The notes under the pieces are model-generated. The model searched no databases and was not told the origin of the DNA. It saw only the letters and a list, made by a program, of their open reading frames with translations. A program made the position numbers and the translations under genes. DNA of 64,000 bases from Eutreptiella sp. 'Long Island Sound 2002' (lineage: Eukaryota > Euglenozoa > Euglenophyceae > Eutreptiales > Eutreptiaceae). Positions 44,285 to 54,993 of this stretch are shown here, one piece after another. Where the stretch lies: assembly GCA_964036045.1 (NCBI GenBank), contig OZ038380.1:65332591-65396590 (forward strand), given 5' to 3'. Position 1 is the stretch's first letter, and the number at the start of each line of letters is the position of its first letter.

Positions 44285-45470
44285 CACTGACAGGCGGTCA
44301 GCCCCGGATGATCCAGTCCAGGGCGCGAGGCCGCCTCTTGTCAGTCCGGGGGACGGCGGCTCCTGTTCCTTGTTCCGCCCTGGATGATCCAGTCCTGGGT
44401 GTCAGGTCTTCTTTCACCGGTTAATGCTCTCGTCGTGCTAAGGCCATTCCTTCCTGTTTTTTCCCGGATGATCGAGTCCGGGGCACTTCATGCCCCCCTC
44501 ATCGCTTCGCTGCATTACCAAGGCCCTGTCTGGGTTTTTGCATCACTGCATCACCACAGGCTCCTCCTCCTGGCTGTCTCACCGCTTCTCCAAGGCCTCG
44601 TCCCCTTGGCGGCTGCTCCGCATCACCACGGCCTCGTCCTCTTGTTTAGCACACTGCTTCACCATGGCCTTGTCCTCCCCATGGTTGCACTACCTCTCCG
44701 CGACCTCGTCCTCATCTCCGCTTCTTTGCTATACCTCGGCCTTGTCCTCATGGCTGCTTCTCTGCATCACCCCGGCCTCATCCATAGGTCTGTTTCTCTG
44801 CTTCACCACCGCCCCTTCCTCATCTTTGCTGCTCTGCGTCTCCGCGGCCTCGTCCTCCTCTCTGGCTCTCTGCATTTCCTCGGCGCTGTTCTTTGTGTTG
44901 CTTCCGGTCTTGACTCCTTCGCTGCACAACCTTTGTCTCGGCCTCCTGCTTCCTTCGCCCCTGGCCGCCACTTTCCCCTGGACGCTGCAGCCCGGGCTGT
45001 GTGGACCTCTTCTGGTTGATCTGCCCCGGGCCATCCTGCCCGGAGCAGCAGGCCATTTTCCCCCGGCCCCGGCGGTTGTGGCTGCTCCTTCCTGTTCCGC
45101 GCCGGATGATCCAGTCCGAGCGTCCGCCCGCCACGTGTCCCTCAACAGTTGAATCCTGGGTGCGGTGGCTCTTGCTGCCTGATCCGACCCAGATGATCAA
45201 GTCCGCGGCATCTAACCGGCCCTTGTCCCCGGATGATCCGGTACGGGTTGCGGCGGCTCCTGCTGCTTGATCCACCCCAGATGATCCAGTCCGTGGCGTC
45301 TGGCCGCCACTTTTCCCCGGACGATCCAATCCTGGAGGCGGCAGCCCCTGCTGTTTGTTCCGCCCCGGATGCTCCAGTCCGGGGCGTCGGGACTCCTTCC
45401 GCGTTTTGTTGTCATTTTGTTTTGGCCGCTCCTTCTTGTTTTGCCCCGGATGATCCAGTCCTCGGCACTC
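44285..45470. repeat. Dispersed CCCCGGATGATCCAGTCCGGGG motif field
   Basis: About eleven copies of a 22-bp motif spaced irregularly by 50 to several hundred bp (for example near 44304, 44382, 44463, 45104, 45186, 45228, 45284, 45316, 45363 and 45442). The ends CCCCGGA and TCCGGGG are complementary, forming a 7-bp stem around an 8-nt loop. On the minus strand the copies put GLDHPG or DWII(R/W) peptides into open frames. Confidence 0.75.
44510..44890. repeat. 45-bp degenerate minisatellite
   Basis: About eight units of roughly 45 bp with a shared CATCACC(A/C)CGGCCTCGTCCTC core. They give a 15-residue repeat on either strand (LHHxGLVLLxxxL on plus; DEAxxxQ on minus). It sits inside the GGATGATCC motif field. 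Confidence 0.7.
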
Positions 45471-45555
45471 CATGGCCTCGTCTGCACTTTGCTGCCTGTC
45501 CACGGCCTCGTCCTGGTCACTACATGTTCTGCATCTCCTCAGGCTCCTCCTCTTC

Positions 45556-45594
45556 TTCAAAAAGAGTGATTAAAATGATTACGTGTTAGTCTTC
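45556..45594. repeat. Shared border motif
   Basis: The motif around CTTCAAAAAGAGTGATTAAA, continuing to GTTAGTCTT, recurs at 54541-54580 in reverse orientation and partly at 38988-39000. On the minus strand it reads GACTAAC, pyrimidine-rich DNA, then GAAG, which resembles a branch point plus 3' splice site. It also marks the edge of the retroelement remnant that begins here. Confidence 0.4.
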
Positions 45595-46075
45595 AGTACT
45601 TCCGAAGGTTTAGGGGGGGCTTGTCCGGGTTTAAGTACCCCAAGATAGACATGGCAGAGACTTTTTCCTACTGATCGTATGGCATTGCTCAATATGAAAT
45701 CATACCCCATAATGATATCCCAATCGGAAATATCCGCGGCATGAAAATTCCTGGAAAGTACGACCAGCTTCGACAAATCAGGTTGGTTCAAGCGATCATG
45801 TTCCCAAACTTCCATGCCAATCGTGGCTTCATGGGTACTCCACCCAGAATTTCGCCATCGGCAATCTTCAATCGCACTGGTCTTCAACTGGGCTTCAGAA
45901 ATCATCCAAAAGCAATCCCTCCCAAACCAAGCTTACTTGGGCACCCATATCCACCAATACATCCGCAATAATTTCTTTCTTTCCACACATCACTCGCACT
46001 TTCAAGAGCAACTGCTGTTTCTCTCCATATGGAGTATGGACAACTCACACTGCATGCAACTCTAGTACGATTGGA
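45579..46075 (-). pseudogene. PR: Aspartic protease region of the second retroelement
   Basis: On the minus strand, VMCGKKEIIADVLVDMGAQV (about 45930-45990) carries the protease active-site loop with Met in place of Thr (DMGA instead of DTGA, one C-to-T change). After a frameshift, DWDIIMGYDFILSNAI (about 45660-45715) matches the conserved GxDF strand that ends retropepsin domains of Ty3 elements. The reading stops at 45579 without an RT, so the element is truncated at its 3' side. Confidence 0.7.
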
Positions 46076-46515
46076 TGCATCAAAACTTTGAGCGTATCCT
46101 CCCGGATGGTGTAGATTTTGGGCTGGTCATGGCCATTTACGGGGCTCTTCATGATCTCTCCATCATTTACTTGTATGCGGTTCAAAGCCATACGTACTTC
46201 CCTTGGGAGGGCGCTCCGTGGGCTGGGACTTGCAAAGCTCACCTTACGTAGCTCTTCCAGAGCCCTCTTGGGTACCATGGGTACCTTCCTTCTTTCTTTT
46301 TTGCTGATATGTGGTTGAGAGACCTCTTGTATCCCATCCCCGTGGGGGTCTCTCTGCGTCTGGTTTACCGCAGCACCATCCTGCTGTGAATCAAGTGTGC
46401 CTTGACCTCCCATTCGTTCTTGCAAACTTTCAAAGTGATCTGTGGCCTTCTTGAGCGACTCGGCAACGTCATCAATTTGCCGAAACTGCCGATCACCACT
46501 GTGGCTCGATCTCAC
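46045..46515 (-). pseudogene. Gag-protease linker of the second retroelement
   Basis: A 156-codon frame (starts MRSSHSGDRQFRQIDDVAES) with charged linker composition that leads into the protease segment: PKIYTIREDTLKVLMHPIVL, then a stop, then VVHTPYGEKQQ. It lies just downstream of the zinc knuckle on the minus strand. Confidence 0.5.
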
Positions 46516-46626
46516 ATGTGGACCTCCACCAGCCTCTCCCCTTTTCCATTCGCTAATCAGCTTCTCCTTGCAGAACTCTTTTGGGTGGGCTTAGAGGTAT
46601 GTCTGCTTGTCCTCCTCGTACACTTT

Positions 46627-46680
46627 GCATGTTTTGTCGTCGTGTTTATGGGATCGCCCTTTCGCATAGCACACCCAGCA
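46627..46680 (-). pseudogene. gag: Zinc knuckle of variant spacing
   Basis: On the minus strand CWVCYAKGRSHKHDDKTC gives CX2CX8HX4C. The eight residues between the second Cys and the His are more than the four of a retroviral knuckle. The surrounding basic residues (EYRREHGR before, KVYEEDKQ after) fit a nucleocapsid. It follows the capsid-like frame and precedes the protease, as expected for Gag. Confidence 0.6.
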
Positions 46681-46712
46681 CCGACCATGTTCCCGCCGGT
46701 ACTCAGTAAAGC

Positions 46713-49541
46713 TCAAGAACAGTTTCCAAATCTCCGCGGCTCCTTTCCTTGACTGGGTGGTGCTTTCCTCCTATTGGCCTTGTCATGACCATACGGTTTT
46801 GTGTTGTGGGCCATGAACGCGAAGAAGTGGGCATCTTTATGATCTTCCCGAGTTATGTACTCCCGGCCGGACGATGTCTTTCCATCCTCAGACCTCGAAC
46901 TTTGATCTCCTGCTTCCTGAATTTCCCGGTGATTCTTATCCTCCCGGCGATCGTGATTCCCATGACGGTGACGGTCTGTAATGTGAGCTTTGATCTTGGA
47001 ATTCAGCTTCACATCCACGCTCATGTATTGAACTATTGAGACAAGGCTCATGCGGGCTGGGATCATCTGCATCCTCAGCTCCTCCCCACGTCTTCATTCC
47101 ACGTTCTTGAGCCGCAGGACACGTCCACCGGCCCTGTCCCCCACCACTTCCACATAGACCGAATTTTTCAAGGACATCAGTCTGCCGGGCTCCGCCAGGT
47201 CTCGCCAGAAATACTCTAGGATGCGAGGGTGCTGATCTTTCAGCGACATTATGCGTACTGTGGTGGGCTCATTTGTCCGCTTCTTTTTTTCGTCTTCCAG
47301 ACGTTTCCTCCAGTACGATGGTAGTACATCTCGCAGGAGATGGCAAATCTTTCTTGAATCTGACCAATCTTCAACTTGCTTCAGAAGCCGGCGGTACTTA
47401 CGGAGATACCTTCTCCAATCCCTCAATTGGAACTCTCCACACCCCAGGTTGGGGGGTATTGACCAGAGATGGTCCACTGTTTGGTTTGGAGCGTGCACTC
47501 CTTCTTCCTGCTCCAACCAATCAAGGCATTGCTCCTCTGTACTGATCCTCTTCTCCCGAATTTGACCACACAAATCCCTCCCTAGCTCCGAGGCCAAAAG
47601 ATGTGAAATGGTGCGGCATGCCCACTTGTTGCGGATCTCCTGCCGCATGTCAGCCACGAATTCCTCAGCAAAATCTTCCGAGGGTGATATCGTCTAGGTT
47701 GGAAGAATTGCTGTCATAGTAGGGAATTTTCACACCCTGAAGGTCTTCCTTCCTCACGGCATCGCCAACATCCGAAGCAACGACGTTCCCGAGTCGGATT
47801 CCTCCCAAACTCGAATTACCCGGGGAGTGTGAATATACGCCCCGGATTTGCATGTCTTCACGCGGCCCCGGCTCAACCTCTCCCACGCTCCAACCTCCCA
47901 TAGTCCGTACTCCCGACCACAGATCCCGCCCATGGATCTTCCGCTCTTCAACCTGAACCATCTGGTCCAGTTGCTTACCTCAATGCTTCCTCGTCCACAA
48001 GTACTGCATAAGCAGCTCTGGCATCAAACGTTGCCGCGGCTCAAGGACTACTCATCTCGATCTCAACAGTTTCCTCACGGGTATCCCGCTTGGGCGTACC
48101 AATCCACGGGCTTTTTTTTCTTCGGCGTCTTCTCCCCCAACATGGCGCTGGCTGAGAAGAGGTGGATGTGCCTCAATAATACGGGGTCAACCTGTGGCGG
48201 ACCATATGGGGCCAGCTCCAAGGTACCTTCCATGGGTGCCCCTGCTTCTGCCGCTGTCCTCAAGGTCATCATCTGTCTCAACAAAGACTTGGGGGCAGGA
48301 TCCTGTGGCAGGTGGGGTCCAGGTACCGCAACGGGTGTTGCAATTCCTCCACTCTTCTCCAACTCCCTTATCCTGTTCTCGACTGTCTCCAAGTAATTGA
48401 TCATATTGTCCACCACCACTTGCTGCTGTACCAGCATTCTCTGCAGCTTGGCCTCATAGTCCTCTTGATGTAATCAAATTGTCTTCATATCGTTGTCGAT
48501 TTTTGCCTGGTCCTCAACAGTTCCAGAGGTGGTGTTGTCCAACTTGTCGATCCTCTGAATAAGGCCATCTTTGCCCACCCGGGAATAGCTTCGATGAGGA
48601 AGTCCACATGTCGGCAATGGAAGTGATTTTCACCCCCAGCTTTCCCGCACGCCGCTTTCTTGATGTCCTAGTGAGGACGGCGATCATCACCTTCACCATC
48701 CTGGCTGTCTCGTGGCGGCTCTCGCGGAGCTCCACGCCCTTCTCCTCTGCCCATGACGGGGTCGCCTGTCCCGTCACCGTCCATCTTCCCTTCTTCTCCA
48801 GTCTTTGTTTGCTATTTGGCTCGCAGCTATCCGGTTGAGGCCTCCCGGTCCTCTCCACAGGGTCCTGCGATGCCCATTGGTGCCGGTGCTGTCGCCCAAA
48901 ACTTGGTATGTCTTGGGACTGAGGTTGTGTCTGCCCTTCGCGGGAAGCATTCCTGCTCTGCGTCATGAGCAGGTCCAGGATCTGGGGCGCTATGGAACCG
49001 TCCTGCCGGGAAATCTGGCTGTATGCCGGTACGATGCGGAGGGTATCAGGTATGATATCCCTATTAATCCAACCCAGCACTGAAAATCCGGCAGAGGGGG
49101 CTCGGTGTCATTTCCAGTTTTGGCGAACAGCATTTGCAGTAGCGCTTAGTCATTGAGCCGCTGCTGCCGCTCGTGACCTCGTCCGATTCTTCCGCGGGCA
49201 CTCGGAGATGACATCGTTTTCAACATGTTCCTTCGCAAAGGGGAGACAATCTCCTCCATGTCAGTACCAATCTTTTTTCCATCTATCTATCTTCTTTCTT
49301 CTCGGGCTTCAACCGGCGATTCCCGGATGGTATCGTCCATGGTGACCCGGGGTCCGCTTGGGTAGGGCTCATGAGGGCCCAAGCTCCCCGGGTGGCGGTA
49401 GGGGGCAGCTAAACCTCTGCTACCAAAGACAAGGTCTGTAGGACAAACCCCTGCCATTGTGCGTGCTCTACCGCCTATTCGGAACTTTTCCATCTTCTTT
49501 CCCGTGACCCCCATTGTCCTTGATCTCACAAAAGCCTCCAT
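46713..49541 (-). pseudogene. gag: Gag of the second retroelement
   Basis: A series of minus-strand frames in two registers. 49541-49287 (MEAFVRSRTMGVTGKKMEKF, one stop, then DMEEIVSPLRRNMLKTM) may be the N-terminus. 49080-48514, 48437-48075 and 47961-47665 are charged linkers. 47657-47094 is a helical capsid-like domain (RYLRKYRRLLKQVEDWSD, then LLRDVLPSYWRKRLEDEKKK). 47072-46713 leads to the zinc knuckle. Breaks are many. Together with the protease this is a Ty3-type gag-PR remnant distinct from the 9.9-25.4 kb element. Confidence 0.6.
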
Positions 49542-49569
49542 GCTTTATAAAATCCAAAATCCAAAATTC

Positions 49570-50420
49570 CTGCAACTACGAGGGATGGTCTACAGAGCAT
49601 ACAGTGGTAACATGATAGGAACCCTATACCAGTATACAGGTATACATGTATACAGGGTCCACAGATAGCCTACAGAGGTCTACAGGTTGCCATACAAGTG
49701 TACAGGTCTAGAGAGTGTCTAAAGAATGTATACAGGTACCACACTTGCGCTTTGCAACAAGAGGCAGAAGCACAGCAAACAGCGAAGCAAAAAAAAGTAC
49801 ACGATGTCAATGTCGCGCTTTTTGTAGCTCAGCCGTCAGTTTTTTGTGATCTCTTGCACTTAGTTTCTACATGCCTTGCTGGTGTTCCATCTTATGCAGT
49901 CAATGTGCCATATATATGGCTCCATGTGCTAAGGAATGTAGGAAGGTGTTAGGGGTACATACCACTCCTCTGTAAAGAATTATTGTTCCCTCCATGACAA
50001 ATTTCCCTTGGAGACTATATGCTCATATCAACACATATTGCATGACATACGTATGTGATATATGCATCATTCCTTGCAACCATCCATCCATAAACACACA
50101 TATCCAGTCCTGGGTGCCCAAAATGCATGTTATATATAACAGTTGGATTAATGGTCTACAGGTCTACAGGTCTACAGCCAAACGTCCACAGACGCGGTCT
50201 ATAGATCCGTATATCTATAGTATACAGCTAGGATACAGAGGCATACAGGTATACAGCTCCACAGGTCTACAGGTATACAGTCTCCGTATACCATAAGTAT
50301 ACAGTCAGGAAGCCGTATACGGTATACAGTCTACGGTGTATACAGAGTATACAGGTCGTAGACAGTTACTATCTTGGTACCAGGTATACAGTGGTATACA
50401 GGGCTACAGCCGTTCCTCTG
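49570..50420. repeat. TATACAGG/TCTACAGG degenerate 8-bp repeat
   Basis: Two fields (about 49590-49740 and 50150-50410) are built of G(T/G)(A/C)TACAG units such as GGTATACAG and GGTCTACAG, often 8 or 9 bp apart. The stretch between them (49745-50145) is unique AT-rich DNA with no gene visible. Confidence 0.8.
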
Positions 50421-51640
50421 CTGCAAGTACAACCCTTGGCAACAAAGTCAAAACAACTCAAGTGGGTACACCCTTTGAAACCCTTGCAACCAAAACCCAA
50501 CACTTGATCAAAGGATTCCGATGACCAATGAACTCCGAAGAATTCATCGCCAAATTGAGTTGATTGTACTCACATCAATACATGGACATGATCATGGAGA
50601 GGGGAACAAATGACACAATGTCCGGCGAGAGGAGAGGAAGAAAGGGAAGTGGAAGTGAAGCCCTGAAATTAATTATACGATAATCGAAGATGATGTTGCA
50701 TCCCTACTCCAGGCATCCATTTTTTATACCATGCACACTTGATCTATGCTTCCCTCATGGACACATGACGTCATACTGGCACAACCTTGATTCACGCATT
50801 GAGAAACTACGCTAACTCATGGAATCATGCATGCCACGATGACATCAATGAGGTTCACATTGAGCATGGCGAAGCACAGGGAAATGATATACAACACAAA
50901 AGCGTCGTTGAATTCAACATAAGCCTGGCCCCACATGGCCTTTTCTCACCCCTGCATATAAGATGGAAAAAACTGGAATTGGGAAACATGGGTTACAACC
51001 ATGAGGAATGTTCTCACGGTGGATCAAGCAGAACACCTTGGCCTCCATGAACACAAAGTACGCCATGGCAACATACATGGGTTGTCCAAACTCATGAATC
51101 AGCAATGAACACAAAAACAGAGTTTGCAACGAGGATCACCAAGTATGAGTCGGGAGAGTGATGGTACAGCAATACCTGACACCTGGCATCTGTGACACAT
51201 CACATATATCATCATGCTGGCCATGCCTTGGTACTGGACACCAAACGCCGGGTGCCTATCACTCAGCAATAAGATACACAATGGCCAGCAAGTGAAAAAC
51301 GTGGCAGGTTTACTTGGTGCTCGCAAACAAGGCATCAAGAAGGGCAAGCCCACAAAACCCCACATGTTTAGTGTATGCTACATACCGACTGCTGGGGTTC
51401 CAATGGTTAATGTCGCAAACCAAAGGCATGAATACAGTGCAACACAAACACACAACATATGCCTCATGCCGTCACATGCTTGGACATGCAACTCAGTCCC
51501 ATCAACTGGTGCCTAATTGCTTGGAAATCCAAGGCATTGGCAAACACAAATCGTGATGATCATTACAAATCATCCACACATGGACATCTGAAATCAATAT
51601 TGCCTATCTGCATGTTTGTGTGACAATGAATCCATTCAAT
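50421..51640. other. Unassigned region
   Basis: I see no gene. The sequence is enriched in CATGG, ACATG and CATGA words. Short open frames (for example 51214-51516) have no recognisable content. Confidence 0.4.
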
Positions 51641-51644
51641 GCAT

Positions 51645-52120
51645 GCTACTTAGAGAGAGATTTGGTAAGACGATGTTCCGTGTCACATGAAGAGACCTAG
51701 ACCCGGCCCGCAGAGTGAGTGCAGATTGGAGAGATATCCCGGGTCCAATGAGAGCACATCCATGAATCGATTGTCCTATCCCAAGGAATGATAGTCCCAC
51801 CTGCAAGAGAGATGGTCCCGCCCAAATCCCGGCCTTCAAAGAGATGCCTCCGCCCCAGTCCACACCCTGGGAGAAAGACCCTCACCAATCTATGCCGAGG
51901 CGAGAGAACCTAACCAATCCCTGGCCAAAGAGAGATAACCTGAGCAAAACCCAATCCAGAAATCCTGCATATGGAGAGAGAATTTCGCCTAACCATGACC
52001 AATGAGAGCATTCATGCACTTGGAGGCAGAATTACGCCCAGCCATGTCCCATGAGAGAATGCATGCACTTGAAGTGGGAATCTCTGACATTGCTAGAGAA
52101 TTTTTCCTGCACCCCATTGC
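51645..52120. repeat. Degenerate AGAGAGA-spaced repeat
   Basis: Irregular units of roughly 30-40 bp share AAAGAGA(G/T)A and CC(A/C)A(T/A)(C/A)CC words, for example 51712, 51805, 51840, 51900 and 51935. They are followed by a near-duplicate pair around ATGAGAG(C/A)AT(T/G)CATGCACTT (52002 and 52050). Confidence 0.45.
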
Positions 52121-52935
52121 CAAATCAAAAGAGCTATCCTCATGCCATACTGCATGCGGACAAAGGAGGGATAGTAGATCACCAACCCTGTTCAACCATT
52201 GATATGAATTAACCGAAGGTCAGCGAAGTAAGACAGCAAATGAGATGTTAGCAACGAGAGCTTATGTGCAATTCTCCAAGTTTAAACTTTTCACCCAGTG
52301 CACGTGCACAAACATGTTCCACACACACCATCTCGATCCAAAGATTGATTTATCATGACTCACACGCAAGGCAAACAAAGGACAAAGGATAGAAGTAGAA
52401 GACATTCACGGCGGAGCAACGACCGTGTTACATTCTTTCAAGCCGGTGCGCCCACCTCAGCAACTTCCACTTCAACTCCTCTTCCACTCGGGCTCCCCGA
52501 GTTTCAAGGGACTGGTGATCCCCCATACGCTTGGGCGTTGTAAATGCAGAAGCAAATGCGCCCATTGACGGGTACCAACACCTTTTTACGGGGCCTGCCG
52601 GTGTGGGCAGAGGCAACACACCAGGGTGCAGCCAGATTACAATTCCGTGCCTTCTATCATCCAGTGGAGTTGCCCCAGCTTCCAAATTGCAACCATTTCC
52701 CCAACCGGATAGATCGAACACTTTTAGCACCCGTTGGGAGGAATGTTCAGACGATCACCCCGCATTGAAGAACAGAGCGCACGCGCACACCACCAGGAAC
52801 ACGAGAAGGGCGCGCGCACACACAGCAGGTCTGGTCTGAACCAGAATTGTTACATTCTCAATCCTGTGGCTTTTACATGATATAAGCTTGTAATCCTGCT
52901 GAAATTATAGCCGAAATCGCTAAAATGGCTGGAAT
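52121..52935. other. Unassigned spacer
   Basis: No repeat. The minus strand has a 100-codon frame (52730-52428, ends LKWKLLRWAHRLERM) of normal composition that may belong to the gag-like remnant upstream, but I cannot link it. Confidence 0.3.
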
Positions 52936-52959
52936 CGCTTTTGCACTGAGCGGCGCCTT

Positions 52960-53480
52960 TTATGGCTGGCCAGGGCAAATCGCTGAAATCTCTGAAACAT
53001 GGAAGAGTGCAGCCAAATGGGATCCGAACCGGCTGCACAGGCAGGAGTACTCATCACTGTCCTTCCAGTCCTCCCCGTTCCGGTGGTTTTCCCGCCGTTC
53101 CCAGAGGCGGATGTCCTTGCCATTCTGCTGCAGCTTGATGGCTCTACATCTCTTCACGGCAACCTGCGGGGCATCCGACGGCTTCTGCCCGTTGAGCCAC
53201 TTCATGGCGTACTGGTCAATCGTGATCTTCCCCTCCTTAGACGCCACAAAGTACAGCTCTTGGAGCACACCTGGAAAGCGCAGGCGGAACCATGTGGAAC
53301 CAGTGACGGCAATCCCTCAACGCTCCAGCTTCTCCAAGAGGCATTGGATGTCCAGGGGGCTCCCATCGTACATGGGGGGGCAGATGTCCTTCAGGTTGTG
53401 CCACACAGCGGCGTTCGCGGCCTTGGGGACCATGAAGGCCGGCTGCGAGGACGACCGAGGCTCTCATTGGCGTCCCCTGT
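52960..53480 (-). pseudogene. gag: Capsid-like region of a third gag remnant
   Basis: The minus strand reads FMVPKAANAAVWHNLKDICP, then MYDGSPLDIQCLLEKLER, then a TGA at 53317-53319, then TWFRLRFPGVLQELYFVASK and EGKITIDQYAMKWLNGQK. The pattern of an aromatic-rich PMYDGSPLDIQxxLEKLER block is reminiscent of capsid N-termini of Ty3 Gag proteins. The frame goes on to 52960 as a charged tail. No protease or RT follows. Confidence 0.45.
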
Positions 53481-54598
53481 GGGCGCCCACGGCTGCCACG
53501 TGCGTCTCCTCCTCGATGTCAACGCAGCCGCGCCACAGCTCCCCCACGTACGCCCCTCCCAGGACTCCTCGTCGTACTCCTTCCATGTACCACTTCTCCT
53601 TGCTGTACCGGCGGCTCCGGCCGGCGGCTTCTTGTCGCTTTCCCCCGGGCGGGGGTGATCCTGAAGTTCTCCATGGGGTGTCCATCGGCTCCGTTGACGT
53701 CCCACTCCATGTCTTCCTCGGGGACCTCATCAATCAGCGCTCCGTACCGGCCGTATGCCGGTGGGGCTTGTTCCGGGGCGCGCTTTTGGCGCTTTGGATG
53801 ATCGGGGATGCAGAGTGGGTCGCAGCGTTGGCAGTAGTCCGTGCTCAGCCACTCATCACGCTCCCGGCCGCTGCCACGACAGGGCATGTGGTTGCTCCGA
53901 CGGGCGCTGCCACGCGCGGAGGATGTGTTGTTGCTCTAATCTGCTCTAGCCCGGGCACGTGGTGTGCCGGGCCCTGATGTGGGTCCCGGGCCATTGTCCT
54001 TCCAGCCAAACTTTGGAGGCAGCACGTCGCACCCGGCACTCCCCAGGCCCTCCAGTCTGTCCAGCCTCCTCTGCAGCTTGCTGACCACACTGGTCAGCTC
54101 CTTGGCTTGCCTCTTGGCGATGTTCGGGTCCTTCTGGGCCTTGGCGGCGACCGGTGCACTCTTGTTAGTCTTGGACTTGGCGATCCCAACCTTGCGGTCC
54201 AAGACCTGCATCTTCCCCTTGAGGTACACGATCCACCTCCAGGTGCTCTCCGGGATGTCCGCTCCCGGCGGTCCGGCCGAGGGTCCTTCATCTGGGTCTC
54301 CACCAGCTGGGAGTCCTCCCGGTTGTCCTCCGCCCTGTGGTCCTCTGGGTGGACCTCTGCCTGTTGGTCCTCCGGGTGGTTCTCTGCATGCGGGTCCCCC
54401 GGATGGTCCACCATCCGGGGGTCCTCCTCTCGCGTGTCCATGCCGGATGCTGGATGAGCTGAGTATGAAAAAGTCACTACTTGTTGTTCTTGGGGTACTT
54501 GATCCAGGCCAAGGCCCCCCCTGAAAGCCTTTTGTTGATGTTAAGACTAACTTAATCATTTTTATCACTTTTTTGAAGTTTAGAATACACAGTCTCAA
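53481..54598 (-). pseudogene. N-terminal part of the third gag remnant
   Basis: The frame 54598-53936 has a Gly/Pro-rich repeat segment (GGPPDGGPSGGPACREPPGG type) followed by a helical, probably coiled-coil stretch (KRQAKELTSVVSKLQRRLDR, then LEGLG). A further frame, 53887-53519, contains DYCQRCDPLCIPDHPKRQKR, a possible zinc-binding cluster, and IDEVPEEDMEWDVNGADGHP. Register changes between pieces indicate decay. The beginning overlaps the shared border motif at 54541-54580. Confidence 0.4.
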
Positions 54599-54993
54599 GG
54601 TGACTACGGTTATGACCCTAGCCCCCCATGAAGTTCACCCCTACCACTCATCTGAGCGGAGGTATCTTCCTTCATAAAGGGAATACCGAAACAAAGTGGG
54701 TATTCATGCCTAAGGCCTTGTAGGTTAAGCCTAGTGGTCCCCCACCTCAAGACCCCTATACTCAGCTGATTCTACCACTTATTGTGGTTCTACGTTTCAA
54801 TTGATTCTGAATTCAGTTGCTTGGCCATGCTGGCCAAGCCATATCCTGTGTCAGGCCTAACTCCTATGCCTCAGATTCCTAACCAACACCATTTTATCCG
54901 AAAGAGTGCGAATGAAGTGCATGGTGCTACCTTGGAGGCCTGAGTCATGCCGGTTTTCACTTCAAAATCATTTGTTTTATCCATTTGTGATTG
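54541..54993 (+). pseudogene. X copy 2, part upstream of the insertion
   Basis: Aligns with the reverse complement of 38590-39000 across about 400 bp (for example TTGCTTGGCCATGCTGGCCA at about 54819 against the minus strand near 38735). Coding-like residues KPSGPPPQDPYTQL are conserved with copy 1. It is interrupted at 54993 by G copy 3 and resumes at 63354. Confidence 0.7.
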
